DNA of 64,000 nucleotides from JADGQM01 sp964441945. GTDB taxonomy: Bacteria > Desulfobacterota > Syntrophobacteria > Syntrophobacterales > Syntrophobacteraceae. Position 1 is the first letter of the stretch, and each line of letters opens with the position of its first letter. Position numbers and translations under genes: made by a program. The stretch is from the NCBI GenBank assembly GCA_964441945.1, contig CAYTWB010000011.1, forward strand, positions 1-64,000, read 5' to 3'. The notes below the pieces were generated by a model, which searched no databases, was not told the DNA's origin, and was given only the letters and a program-made list of their open reading frames with translations. This document shows positions 42,241 to 51,332 of the stretch, in pieces.

Positions 42241-42683
42241 GACTGACTCTCCCGAGCGTCACCGTCTCCCGCTCCTCCTCCGGTTCCCACGTCCGTCAGT
42301 TCAAGGCAATGGTGCGGACAAAAGGCGACGCAACGTCCGCAATGGATACACACAAACGGCTCTCCCGAAGGATCGACAAAAACGGCATCCACCGGACACG
42401 CCCGGGCGCACTCGCCGCAGCGGATGCAGAGGTCCTTTTTCACGATCACCCCGCCGCCTTTGCGCTGGGCGTACGCCCCGGTGGGGCAGGCTGCTACGCA
42501 GGGGGCAGGCAGGCAGGCGAGACAGGTCCTCGCTTCGAAGCCTGTCGAGAGCCCCCCGGACGAGGAGATCCGGATTCCTGCCCTGTCCCACGACAGGCAC
42601 TTGTGGACCTGCCGGGCACAGGCCAGGGAGCACGAATGGCAACCAATGCACCTCTCCATCCGAGGTGCGGTGAGGATTTTCAT
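42237..42683 (-). CDS. Four-cluster ferredoxin subunit of the AOR-family enzyme
   Basis: A 148-residue iron-sulfur protein with four [4Fe-4S] motifs in order: CIGCHSCSLAC, CLACLPAPCVAACP, CIRCGECARACP and CIHCGRCVAFCP. This is the layout of DMSO-reductase B-like and AorB/GOR-S-like electron-transfer subunits rather than a simple two-cluster ferredoxin. No signal peptide, so cytoplasmic. Its stop overlaps the AOR start (ATGA), implying 1:1 synthesis. It begins 33 bases after eno. Confidence 0.87.
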   Translation of the reverse strand: MKILTAPRMERCIGCHSCSLACARQVHKCLSWDRAGIRISSSGGLSTGFEARTCLACLPAPCVAACPTGAYAQRKGGGVIVKKDLCIRCGECARACPVDAVFVDPSGEPFVCIHCGRCVAFCPHHCLELTDVGTGGGAGDGDARESQS

Positions 42684-42716
42684 GGAAGCGTCCCCTCGTC
42701 CTTTCTGAATCTCGGT

Positions 42717-43997
42717 TCAGTGAACGAATGCTTTCTTCCCGGCGTACACGGCTGCTTCCCCCAATTGCTCCTCGATGCGCATCAGCTGGTTGTACTTCTC
42801 CAGCCGTTCGCCGCGACAGGGAGCGCCGGTCTTGAGGTGACCGGTACCCATCGCCACGGTGAAATCTGCGATGAAGCTATCGACCGTTTCGCCCGAGCGG
42901 TGAGAGACCATGGCGCCCCATCCGGCCTTGCGGGCCATTTGGATGGCGGCGATCGTCTCTGTGAGCGTGCCGATCTGGTTGAGCTTGATCAACACGGCGT
43001 TGGCGGAACCTTCAGCAATGCCCCGGGCGATGCGTTCGACATTGGTAACGAACAAATCGTCGCCCACCAGCTCGATCCGGTCACCCAGGGTCTGGTTCAA
43101 CAGCTTCCAGCCTTCCCAGTCATCCTCGGCCAGACCGTCTTCGAGGACCGAGATGGGATACTGCTTCACCCATTCCGCCCATAATCCGACCAGCTCGGCG
43201 GAGGTGATTTTGCGGTTTTCGGTGCGAAGGTGGTACAACCCATCCTCGAAGAAGCCGCTGGTCGCCGGGTCGACGGCGATCACGACCTCTTCTCCGGGCT
43301 TGTAACCGGCCTTTTCGATAGCGCTGAGGATCAACTCCACGGCTTCGGCATTGGTCTTCAAGGCGGGGGCGAAGCCGCCCTCATCCCCCACACCGGTTGA
43401 ATGCCCCGTCGATTTCAGCACGCTCTTCAGCGCCTGGTAGACCTCGCTGCCCCAGCGCAACGCTTCGCGAAAACCGGGCGCGCCGATCGGTGCGATCATG
43501 AATTCCTGGAAGTCGGTGCCCTGCCAGTTGGCATGGACACCGCCATTCAGGATATTGAACATCGGGACCGGCAGGACGGTGGCGGACACCCCTCCGAGGT
43601 ATCGATAAAGAGGGAGGCCGACCGAATCCGCCGCGGCGCGGGCAACGGCCAGACTGACACCCAGGACGGCGTTCGCCCCGAGCTTGTTTTTGTTGGGCGT
43701 CCCGTCCAGGGCCAGCATGGCATGATCGACAGTGCCTTGATCGAGCGCGTCCAGCCCGACGACCGCCTCGGCAATTTCCTTGTTGACATGCTCGACGGCT
43801 TTCAGCACACCCTTCCCGCCGTAACGGGATTTGTCCCCGTCTCGCAGCTCCAGGGCCTCGTGCACCCCCGTCGAGGCACCGGAAGGGACCGCAGCCCGGC
43901 CGAAAGCGCCATCCTCAAGGATGACCTCGACCTCAACCGTCGGGTTGCCTCGTGAATCCAGGATTTCTCTTCCAATCGTTTCGATAATTATCGCCAT
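42717..43997 (-). CDS. eno: Enolase
   Basis: Converts 2-phosphoglycerate to phosphoenolpyruvate. 426 residues with the N-terminal IIETIGREILDSRGNPTVEVEV, the metal-site GDEGGFAP and SVLEDGLAEDDW regions, and the C-terminal SHRSGETVDSFIADF with GAPCRGERLEKYNQL. It has a good AAGGAG ribosome site. A 7-bp hairpin (44024-44044) lies in the gap after pyk. Confidence 0.97.
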   Translation of the reverse strand: MAIIIETIGREILDSRGNPTVEVEVILEDGAFGRAAVPSGASTGVHEALELRDGDKSRYGGKGVLKAVEHVNKEIAEAVVGLDALDQGTVDHAMLALDGTPNKNKLGANAVLGVSLAVARAAADSVGLPLYRYLGGVSATVLPVPMFNILNGGVHANWQGTDFQEFMIAPIGAPGFREALRWGSEVYQALKSVLKSTGHSTGVGDEGGFAPALKTNAEAVELILSAIEKAGYKPGEEVVIAVDPATSGFFEDGLYHLRTENRKITSAELVGLWAEWVKQYPISVLEDGLAEDDWEGWKLLNQTLGDRIELVGDDLFVTNVERIARGIAEGSANAVLIKLNQIGTLTETIAAIQMARKAGWGAMVSHRSGETVDSFIADFTVAMGTGHLKTGAPCRGERLEKYNQLMRIEEQLGEAAVYAGKKAFVH

Positions 43998-44023
43998 TGT
44001 TCTTCTCCTTTTGAATCTCTTTC

Positions 44024-44044
44024 ACCGTGCCGCAACAGCACGGT
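44024..44044. other. Small intercistronic hairpin between pyk and eno
   Basis: ACCGTGC, 7-base loop, GCACGGT. There is no U-run in the direction of transcription (minus), so it is more likely an RNA-stability or processing element than a terminator. Confidence 0.4.
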
Positions 44045-44075
44045 TTATTGATTGGTTACCTCCCTTTCATTCCTG

Positions 44076-45506
44076 CTACCGGCGACCCAGGTCCACGATC
44101 TCGAGCCGGTTGTTGGTTTCGGGATGGCTGGTCGAGGGTCCCTCGGTCACCACCGCCAGGTTTCCCTCCATCTGCTCGGCCTCAAGCCACTCGGCGACGT
44201 AGGTATTCCAGTTCTCGGGATGCTGAGTCTCAAGGACCGGGTAGACCCCCGAAGAGAACTGCAACTGCTGACAGGTGGCTTCCTGGGAGCTGACGGCAAT
44301 GATCCAGCTGGGCAAACGAAAGCGTGCAATGCTTCGCGCGGTCTCGCCGCCATGCGTGGGAACGAAGACGGCGACCGGGTCACTGTATTCGAATACCGTT
44401 TCCACACTCAGGTCGATGAGCTTTGCCGGGGGCATCCTGCCCTTGAGATCGATGCCTTTGAAGAGTTCCCGGGTACTGATCACGGTGCGGTAAGGCTCGA
44501 TAGCGGCAGCGATCTTAACCAGCATGGCGGTCGCATCCACGGGGTAGCTCCCCATGGCCGATTCCCCGGAAAGCATGACGGCATCGGTCCCGTCCAGGAC
44601 GGCATTGGCCACATCGGTTGCCTCAGCACGGGTCGGACGGCGGTTCGATGTCATGGACTCCAGCATCTGCGTCGCCGTGATCACCGGCCTGGCAAGCATA
44701 TTGGCTTTGCGCATGATCTGCTTTTGCACGACCGGAATCTGCTCGATGGGCAATTCCACCCCGAGGTCGCCTCGGGCGATCATGACGGCGTCCGCCGCAG
44801 TGATGATGTCATCCAGGTGGCTGAGCGCCCGCGAGCGTTCGATCTTGGCAATGATGAAAGGACGGTAGCCCAGCGCTGCCGCCGCGTCGCGAACGGCCTG
44901 GATATCCGCCGCACTTTCGACAAACGACTGGCTCACGGCGTCAACACCGTTTTCGAGCGCGAATTTCAAGCAGTCATGGTCGTGTTCGGTGAAGGCACTG
45001 ATCCCCAGGTCGATACCCGGGAGGTTGAGCCCCTTGCGCGAGCGCAGCTCTCCCCCCACCATGACGCGGCAGCGGACATCATTGCCCCGGACCCGGTCCA
45101 CATCGACCTGGATCAAGCCATCGTTTAGATATAGCGTATCCCCGGGTTTAACCACCTGGGGCAGCCGGGCAAAGGTGACAGAGACTCTGAACGCATCGCC
45201 CGTCACATCGTCGGCCGTGAGTGTGAAAAGATCGCCCGGTTTGAGCTCGATGGGTTCGGAATCGAACTTCCCGATGCGCATTTTCGGACCGGGCAGGTCC
45301 GCCATGATCGCCAGACGGCGCCCGGTGGCCCGGGAAACAGCCCTGAGGTCCTCGATCACCTGACGGTGACCCGAAAGGTCCCCGTGGGAAAAATTGAGCC
45401 GGGCGATATTCATGCCGGCCTCCAGCAGCTGTTCCATCACCGCTCGGGACTGGGATGCGGGCCCGATGGTGCATACGATCTTCGTCTTATTGACAGGCAG
45501 CGTCAT
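44076..45506 (-). CDS. pyk: Pyruvate kinase
   Basis: Transfers phosphate from phosphoenolpyruvate to ADP. 476 residues. The N-terminal TKIVCTIGPASQS and MNIARLNFSHG, the central IIAKIERSRALSHLDDII, MIARGDLGVELP and ATQMLESM blocks are all diagnostic, and the C-terminal regulatory domain is present. It lies between ackA (24 bases upstream in the transcript) and eno. Confidence 0.97.
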   Translation of the reverse strand: MTLPVNKTKIVCTIGPASQSRAVMEQLLEAGMNIARLNFSHGDLSGHRQVIEDLRAVSRATGRRLAIMADLPGPKMRIGKFDSEPIELKPGDLFTLTADDVTGDAFRVSVTFARLPQVVKPGDTLYLNDGLIQVDVDRVRGNDVRCRVMVGGELRSRKGLNLPGIDLGISAFTEHDHDCLKFALENGVDAVSQSFVESAADIQAVRDAAAALGYRPFIIAKIERSRALSHLDDIITAADAVMIARGDLGVELPIEQIPVVQKQIMRKANMLARPVITATQMLESMTSNRRPTRAEATDVANAVLDGTDAVMLSGESAMGSYPVDATAMLVKIAAAIEPYRTVISTRELFKGIDLKGRMPPAKLIDLSVETVFEYSDPVAVFVPTHGGETARSIARFRLPSWIIAVSSQEATCQQLQFSSGVYPVLETQHPENWNTYVAEWLEAEQMEGNLAVVTEGPSTSHPETNNRLEIVDLGRR

Positions 45507-45530
45507 AGTTGTCCTCCATGCTCGGCCTTC

Positions 45531-46748
45531 CTAGGCACCGCGGGCGCGGCGGATGGTCTCAATCGTTTGACGTGCGATCTCAAGCTCCTCATCGGTCGGA
45601 ATGACGAGGACCTTGACGCGGCTCTCTTCACACTGGATTTCCGCAATCCCCGATGACTCCCTCTCGTTTCTGCCGTCGTCGAGCAAAATCCCCATCGCCG
45701 CCAAACCTTCGCAGGATGCTTTGCGCACACGGGCGGAATTCTCCCCGATGCCCCCGGTGAAGACGATGGCATCCACCCGGCCAAGCGCCGCATAGTAGGC
45801 GCCGATGTATTTCTTGATGCGATAGCAGAACATCTCGACGGCAAGCTGCGCCTTCTCCTCGCCCTCTTCAGCACTCCGCTCAATCTCCCGCATGTCGTTC
45901 ACGCCGCAGAGGCCTTTGAGTCCGCTTTCTTTGTTGAGGATTTCTTCAATGGCCACGAAGGGTTTGCCCGTTTTCCGTGCAAGGTAAAAGGGCACGGCGG
46001 GATCGAGGTCCCCGCAGCGCGTCCCCATGATAAGGCCCTCGAGCGGTGTCAGCCCCATGGAGGTATCGATGCTCCTGCCGCCCTCCAGGGCAGTGGCGCT
46101 GGCGCCGTTGCCCAGATGAAGGGTGATCAGGTTGAGTCGATCGATCGGGACCCCAAGATAATTCGAGGCTTCTTTTGCCACGTAATGATGCGATGTTCCG
46201 TGAAAGCCGTAGCGGCGGACATGATGTGCCCCGTAGCATTCGTGCGGCAGGGCATAGTGAAACGCCCTGGGCGGCATGGTCTGATGAAAGGCGGTATCGA
46301 AAACCGCCACATTGGGAAGATCGGGGCGCAGGGCGCGCACCGCTTCGATCGCCTCAATATTGGAAGGGTTGTGCAGGGGTGCCAGCGGGATGAGGTCCTT
46401 GATTTGCCGGATCACCTCGTCATCGACAATCACCGGCTCCCGAAAGACCTCTCCCCCGTGAACGACCCGGTGGCCGAACCCGAAAAACGCTCCGGGGGCG
46501 ACACGGGTGGTGGGGTAGCGTACTGCGGCATCGAGGAGAAACCGGAAGCCTTCATGATGGTCGGCAACCGGGCAGGTTTCGTTGATCTCCTCCCAGCGGC
46601 CATGATCGTTGAGCCAGCGGCGTTTGAACCGGGCGTCAGGCGTCCCGATCCGTTCGAGTATGCCGTCTACCACTACCGTACAATCATTCAGAGCAAACGT
46701 CTGGTACTTGATGGAGGAACTGCCGGAATTGACAACGACAACCCTCAT
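45531..46748 (-). CDS. ackA: Acetate kinase
   Basis: Interconverts acetyl phosphate plus ADP with acetate plus ATP. 405 residues with VVNSGSSSIKYQTF at the N-terminus, GFHGTSHHYVA, HLGNGASATAL, DTSMGLTPLEGLIMGTRCGDLDP and FTGGIGENSARVR. The ATG at 46748 is set by a GGAGG site; the frame runs further upstream without homology. It sits inside a run of glycolytic genes, while no pta is visible, so acetyl phosphate must come from an enzyme encoded elsewhere. Confidence 0.96.
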   Translation of the reverse strand: MRVVVVNSGSSSIKYQTFALNDCTVVVDGILERIGTPDARFKRRWLNDHGRWEEINETCPVADHHEGFRFLLDAAVRYPTTRVAPGAFFGFGHRVVHGGEVFREPVIVDDEVIRQIKDLIPLAPLHNPSNIEAIEAVRALRPDLPNVAVFDTAFHQTMPPRAFHYALPHECYGAHHVRRYGFHGTSHHYVAKEASNYLGVPIDRLNLITLHLGNGASATALEGGRSIDTSMGLTPLEGLIMGTRCGDLDPAVPFYLARKTGKPFVAIEEILNKESGLKGLCGVNDMREIERSAEEGEEKAQLAVEMFCYRIKKYIGAYYAALGRVDAIVFTGGIGENSARVRKASCEGLAAMGILLDDGRNERESSGIAEIQCEESRVKVLVIPTDEELEIARQTIETIRRARGA

Positions 46749-46764
46749 GGAGCGCCTCCTTCTC

Positions 46765-46902
46765 TTTAGAAACCACCTCAAAATGGCACAACGGCTGCTG
46801 CACGTCATCCTGGAAAAGCCGGAATCCAGGTTTTCTTGGGTGTTCCGGACCCCGGCCTTCGCCGGGGGGACGGTGTGAGCGAGCTCTGAGATCCTCTCTA
46901 AG
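46765..46902. repeat. MITE-like repeat with GAGACTATCTCA-type ends between ackA and fba
   Basis: Reverse orientation relative to 57237-57375, about 138 bases. It has ACCTCAAAATGGCACAACGG at one end, GTCATCC...GCCGGAATCCAGG and GGACCCCGGCC...GCCGGGG hairpins, and GTGAGCGAGCTCTGAGATCC at the other. The last bases form the fba stop codon. Confidence 0.75.
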
Positions 46903-47932
46903 CTGACGCCAACGTGGTGCCGACCCCACGGAGCGCCGTAACCGCCGCCTTGACCCGCTCCGCCATGGCGGCCTCAGCCAGACCCAGGTAGACACGGGGG
47001 TCATATTGCTTCTTGTTCCCTACCTCGCCGTCCACCTTCAGCACCCCGTCATAGTGCCGGAGCATGTGGTCGGCGACAGCCCGAGTGAAGGCGTATTGCG
47101 TATCCGTGTCAATGTTCATCTTCACGACTCCGTAATCAATCGCCTCGTGAATCTCTTCGAGGAGCGAGCCGGAGCCGCCGTGGAAGACGAGATAGAACCG
47201 GGCATCCCTGCCGTACTTTTTTTCAACCGCCTCCTGCCCGTCCTTGAGAATCGCCGGTTTCAGCTTGACATGTCCGGGTTTGTAGACGCCGTGGACATTA
47301 CCGAAGGTAGCGGCAAAGAGAAACCGGGCTCCCTTGACCGCACTCAGGCTGCGGGCGACTTCCAGCATGTCCTCAGGGGTGGTGTAGAGCTTTTCGGCGG
47401 GCGCCCCTTCCGCCTTGATGCCGTCTTCTTCACCGCCGACCACTCCGGCTTCGACCTCCAGGACCAATTCACTGCGGTGGCATCGTTCGAGCAGCGGCAC
47501 CGCTATGTCCAGGTTTTCCTTCAAGGGCAGAGCACTGCCGTCGAACATATGGCTGTTGAAGAGGTTGGGAAGCCCGGCCCGGCGGCGGCGTTCCGTTTCT
47601 TCCACCAGGGGAATGAGAAAGCTGTTCAGGAGCTGTGCCTGGCAGTGGTCCGTGTGCAGGGCGACGTAGATGGGGTAACGGTCGGCGACCCTGTGGACAT
47701 GCGTGGCTATGGAGATGGCCCCCAGCACCATGTCCTTAACCGATGATCCGGAAGCGAAAGCCGCACCTCCCGTCGAAACCTGGATGATTCCGTCGCTTCG
47801 GCCCTCGGCCAGTCCCTTCAGAACAGCGTTGGCAGTGGTGAGGGAGCTGACATTGATGGCCGGGTAGGCAAAATGGTTTTCTCTGGCTCTCTCGAGCATC
47901 CTGCAGTACATGGCATAATCGGCTATCGGCAT
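46898..47932 (-). CDS. fba: Class II fructose-bisphosphate aldolase
   Basis: Cleaves fructose-1,6-bisphosphate to the two triose phosphates. 344 residues with zinc-site histidines in YVALHTDHCQ and ATFGNVHGVYKPGH, FHGGSGS and the C-terminal GVVKMNIDTDTQYAFTRA, as in class II enzymes. It follows pfk by 91 bases. Its stop codon TAG (46898-46900) is inside the terminal sequence of a dispersed repeat, so the natural C-terminus may have been trimmed or replaced. Confidence 0.94.
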   Translation of the reverse strand: MPIADYAMYCRMLERARENHFAYPAINVSSLTTANAVLKGLAEGRSDGIIQVSTGGAAFASGSSVKDMVLGAISIATHVHRVADRYPIYVALHTDHCQAQLLNSFLIPLVEETERRRRAGLPNLFNSHMFDGSALPLKENLDIAVPLLERCHRSELVLEVEAGVVGGEEDGIKAEGAPAEKLYTTPEDMLEVARSLSAVKGARFLFAATFGNVHGVYKPGHVKLKPAILKDGQEAVEKKYGRDARFYLVFHGGSGSLLEEIHEAIDYGVVKMNIDTDTQYAFTRAVADHMLRHYDGVLKVDGEVGNKKQYDPRVYLGLAEAAMAERVKAAVTALRGVGTTLASA

Positions 47933-48023
47933 GGGACCACTCCTCTATTGTGAGTTCAAAACGGGAAGCGCAATACGGGCGCGTTTCGAACGGGACCTCG
48001 ATCTCCCCGTCGGACCGAGTCCA

Positions 48024-49310
48024 TCACATCACCACCGGCTGTCCGGTCGACTCCAGGACGGTGCTCCACAGTCTCCCGTTGGGATCGATCTGTTTTCGGC
48101 GGGAGACGGCCATTGGAATCGGCACGTGGGTGAATTCTCCACCCCAGTCGCCCACCACAATATTGGTTCGCCCCGCCATCCCGGCATGGACCGCATTGTG
48201 TCCGAGCAGCAGGCAAAATGCAGCGTCATGGGCATTGGCCTGCACACTCCGGATCGTATAACTGGGGTCGATGTACTTGAGGTTCAGCTGTGTACCGAGT
48301 CCTTTAAAGTGGGCATTGATCCGATCGCGAAGGAACAGACCGATGTCCCCGAAACGGATATTGCCCGAAGCATCCCGCTCCTGCGTTCTTTCCATCAAGT
48401 CCTGCCCTGCCCCTTCCCCTGCAACAATGACCGCATGCCCCCTTCTTTCGATCCTTTCTTCAAGGGCCTTGAGGAAACCTTCGAGCGTGAACGGTATCTC
48501 GGGGACCAGGCAGATGTTCACATCGTTATAAGCCAGGGTGGCAAAAGCCGGGATGAATCCCGATTCGCGCCCCATCAATTTGACCAGCCCCACGCCGTTT
48601 CTTGCGCCGAAGGCTTCGGTGTGAGCCGAAATGATCGCTTTGCCCGCCTCCGTTACCGCCGTTTCGAAGCCAAAAGACCGCTGCACACAAGAGATGTCGT
48701 TGTCGATGGTCTTCGGAATGCCGATCACCGCAATCTTCAGGCCACGCTTTCCCGCTTCCTCCGAGATCGCCTGCGCCCCGCGCAACGTTCCGTCGCCACC
48801 AATGGTAAACAGGATGCCCACATTCATCCGCTCCAGTGTGTCAACCATTTCCGAGACATCCTGAGGACCCCGGGAAGAGCCCAGGATCGTACCGCCCTGC
48901 TCGTGGATCCTTGCCACCGAACCGGGAGTGAGCTCGAGCGGTACGTGTCTGTAGCGGGGGGAAAGCCCCTCGTAGCCATACAAGAAGCCGAAAACGTTCC
49001 GAACTCCATAGTGATGGAAGAGGCTCAGCACGATGGAACGAATGACGTCGTTCAAACCGGGGCACAGCCCTCCGCAAGTCACAATCCCGCATTTCAGCTT
49101 GGAAGGGTCGAAATAGATCTTCTCCCGGGGACCGGCCTTTTCGAAAGAGGGGGGGCGCTTTCCCTCCTGGAGGAATGCTTCGACCTCCTTGCGGCTGTTG
49201 TGATATAGAACATCATCACCATCCGCCACATAGTGTCCTTTCGACATGGGAGAGGGGATGCGACATTCCCCCAGCTGCGATATGGCACAATCCAGCTCGG
49301 TTGGCTTCAT
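48024..49310 (-). CDS. pfk: 6-phosphofructokinase (long PfkA-type)
   Basis: Phosphorylates fructose-6-phosphate. 428 residues, longer than the E. coli type because of an N-terminal extension of about 75 residues (with GPREKIYFDPSKLKCGIV), as in the plant- and trypanosome-type ATP-PFK group. The donor-site residues are mixed: GGDGT (Gly, as in ATP enzymes) and GIPKTIDND (Lys, as in PPi enzymes). That combination is known in ATP-dependent members of the long group, so ATP is favoured. It is the first gene of the glycolytic run, with an AAGGAG ribosome site. Confidence 0.88.
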   Translation of the reverse strand: MKPTELDCAISQLGECRIPSPMSKGHYVADGDDVLYHNSRKEVEAFLQEGKRPPSFEKAGPREKIYFDPSKLKCGIVTCGGLCPGLNDVIRSIVLSLFHHYGVRNVFGFLYGYEGLSPRYRHVPLELTPGSVARIHEQGGTILGSSRGPQDVSEMVDTLERMNVGILFTIGGDGTLRGAQAISEEAGKRGLKIAVIGIPKTIDNDISCVQRSFGFETAVTEAGKAIISAHTEAFGARNGVGLVKLMGRESGFIPAFATLAYNDVNICLVPEIPFTLEGFLKALEERIERRGHAVIVAGEGAGQDLMERTQERDASGNIRFGDIGLFLRDRINAHFKGLGTQLNLKYIDPSYTIRSVQANAHDAAFCLLLGHNAVHAGMAGRTNIVVGDWGGEFTHVPIPMAVSRRKQIDPNGRLWSTVLESTGQPVVM

Positions 49311-49924
49311 GGTCGGACTCCTTGACGCTTCCCAACGGTTCTTTCAAACAGAAGGCCCAGGGATCATGATGGATGAAAGCGCAATCATGGTCAACACAGG
49401 AAGATGCGATCCCCGGCCATCCACAGCAGACTCACCGGCAGTGTACCTGCTCGGGCTGCTTCTTTCCAGTTGATTGTGCAGGGGCCTCCCTTTCTGCCGG
49501 CAGGAGACTTCTCAGTAACGCTCCGCATGATAAAGTGACCTCGTTGCTCATCCGGTGGTACGGGCTTCGAGTCCGTGGCAGTCATGGGCGGGGGACAATG
49601 TTGTTGAAGTAAGGTACAGGACCTCCCTGCTGAAGCCCAGTGCGTCATTCCGGCGAAAGCCGGAATCCAGTGATTTCAATATCTTCTGGACCCCGGCTTT
49701 CGCCGGGGTGACGGCGCCGCGCAGGGAAGTCCCGCTTAATTCAACAGCCTTGGCCCCTGCCGGCCTCATGTCGACCGTTTTGGGCATTCTGTTGGAAATA
49801 GTTCTTGCGGAACTTGAGGTTGATCTTATGATAAGGTGATAGGTGAAAACGCCCCGGCGGCGACCCCCCTGAACTTGAGTTACTTCCTGAAAGAGAGGGG
49901 AATAGGCTGGAGGAGGACAGGTCG
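49311..49924. other. Intergenic region between divergent pfk and PilZ genes
   Basis: About 610 bases; the promoter for the glycolytic run should be in the left part. It contains one dispersed repeat (49634-49725) and no convincing open frame. I could not identify a promoter with confidence. Confidence 0.5.
49634..49725. repeat. Dispersed CCGGAATGACG-core repeat
   Basis: GTCATTCCGGCGAAAGCCGG with AATCCAG, then CTGGACCCCGGCTTTCGCC and GGGGTGACGG: two hairpins, each with a short GAAAG/CTTTC loop. Confidence 0.75.
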
Positions 49925-50404
49925 ATGACAAAAACAATACATGTTGGGGCGGACAATCAGGCCAGGATCGTTTGTGATTGCGGACAGACCAGGACCCTGG
50001 ACCTTTCGCAGCATGAAAAAAGGATAATGGAAGCAAGAGTCAAGTGTCGATGTGGCAGGACATACCTGATTACGTTTGATTACAGGCAACAATATAGAAA
50101 GTTTGTTGACTTATACGGTAAGATCATTCTGGAAAATAACAAGAGCTATGATGTACAGATTACTGATATATCTATGACTGGAATTAACTTAGATATTCTG
50201 GGAAATGAATACATTATGGGCAAGAATGAATACGATGATATTAGGATTGGAGATTATATTAAGATCGTTTTCAGATTAAATGATGCTAACAAATCCAGTA
50301 TTAATAGAACTGTTGAGGTCCGAAGAGTTAAGGGTAAAAATATTGGTGTTGCGTTTTGTGATAATGTTTTCGATAAGAACCTTGGATTTTATCTTTTACA
50401 GTGA
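49925..50404 (+). CDS. PilZ-domain protein with N-terminal Cys-rich motif
   Basis: A 159-residue cytoplasmic protein. The N-terminal 55 residues carry CDCG and CRCG pairs, possibly a small zinc ribbon; the rest (from FVDLYGKIILENNKSYDVQITDISMTG) is PilZ-like, a fold that often binds c-di-GMP. The RxxxR motif usually needed for c-di-GMP is not obvious, so binding is uncertain. Base composition drops sharply to AT-rich over the PilZ half (about 50090-50400), unlike neighbouring genes. The ATG at 49925 has a weak AGGAGGACAGG-type site upstream. Confidence 0.72.
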   Translation: MTKTIHVGADNQARIVCDCGQTRTLDLSQHEKRIMEARVKCRCGRTYLITFDYRQQYRKFVDLYGKIILENNKSYDVQITDISMTGINLDILGNEYIMGKNEYDDIRIGDYIKIVFRLNDANKSSINRTVEVRRVKGKNIGVAFCDNVFDKNLGFYLLQ

Positions 50405-50586
50405 TTCCAGCCGACCACAGCTTTTCGTTGTGATTTTCCTGTCGCGCAGACGGGAAGAAAACTGTTTATCCTCAAATAGCGTGAACGGGTCATGGTGTTA
50501 TGATCATTTTGCCGTTGATGTTCAAGAGCAAGGACCGCCTGCTCATGAATTGGCGGGGGGCGCATTGAGACGCGGAGGTGCCTGCC

Positions 50587-51291
50587 ATGGAGCAAGAAAT
50601 GGCGCAATGTTCGTCCCTGATCCGCGAACGGCTCAAGACCCCGCGCGCCGCGGCGATCGCCGGAATTCTCTTCTCGCTTTTGCTTTCGACCACTCTGGTT
50701 CTCCTCCGAATTTCAATACGGGCGCCCTCTCAGGAGACGCAAGTATGGATGGTGACCAGTCCGGACAACGTAGTACTGGCGTTGAACCTGGTGCCGTTCG
50801 CCGGGATTGCCTTCTTGTGGTTTATCGGCGTGGTGCGCGACCGCCTGGGGGCTTATGAGGACCGCTTTTTTGCCACCGTCTTTCTTGGCAGCGGGATTTT
50901 GTTCCTCGCCATGTTTTTCACCGCCGCCGCTGTGGCAGGGGCAACCGTTATCGCATTTCACTCGGCGCTCAACCCGATGATCGAGCCCGAGACCTACATC
51001 TTCGGCCGTACCGTCACTGCCCGGATCATGAATGTCTATGCGCTCAAAATGGCGGCGGTATTCATGTTCTCCACCGCCACCATCGCCATTCGCACGCGCA
51101 TTCTCCCGCTGTGGATAGCGATCCTTGGGTATGCTCTGGCAGTGTCGCTTCTTCTGACCAGTCATTTTGTCGACTGGCTGGGCCTGGCATTTCCCCTGTG
51201 GGTGCTCATCCTGAGCACACACCTGCTTATTGAAAACCTGCGCAGGCCGAGTGCCGGTGCAGAAACAAACCAAATGTGGGAGAGTATCTAG
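50587..51291 (+). CDS. Predicted six-helix membrane protein of unknown function
   Basis: A 234-residue protein with about six hydrophobic segments (around 22-45, 58-80, 90-120, 142-162, 166-186 and 192-212) and short soluble ends. I do not recognise a catalytic motif; similar hypothetical proteins occur in diverse bacteria. The ATG at 50587 follows a GGAGG site (50574-50578). It ends 41 bases before the glucosidase gene and may be co-transcribed with the alpha-glucan genes. Confidence 0.7.
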   Translation: MEQEMAQCSSLIRERLKTPRAAAIAGILFSLLLSTTLVLLRISIRAPSQETQVWMVTSPDNVVLALNLVPFAGIAFLWFIGVVRDRLGAYEDRFFATVFLGSGILFLAMFFTAAAVAGATVIAFHSALNPMIEPETYIFGRTVTARIMNVYALKMAAVFMFSTATIAIRTRILPLWIAILGYALAVSLLLTSHFVDWLGLAFPLWVLILSTHLLIENLRRPSAGAETNQMWESI

Positions 51292-51332
51292 AAGCTTGTC
51301 CGAGAATCCGGAATTACCATAAGGAGGCAAAC

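Noticed and set aside
40897..42246. Long open frame antisense to the AOR gene
   Set aside because: AOR motifs on the other strand are unmistakable; the antisense frame is a GC-rich shadow.
49770..49830. Sigma-54-like site upstream of the PilZ gene (TGGAAATAGTTCTTGC)
   Set aside because: The GG to GC spacing is 11, not 10, and the -24 box is weak.
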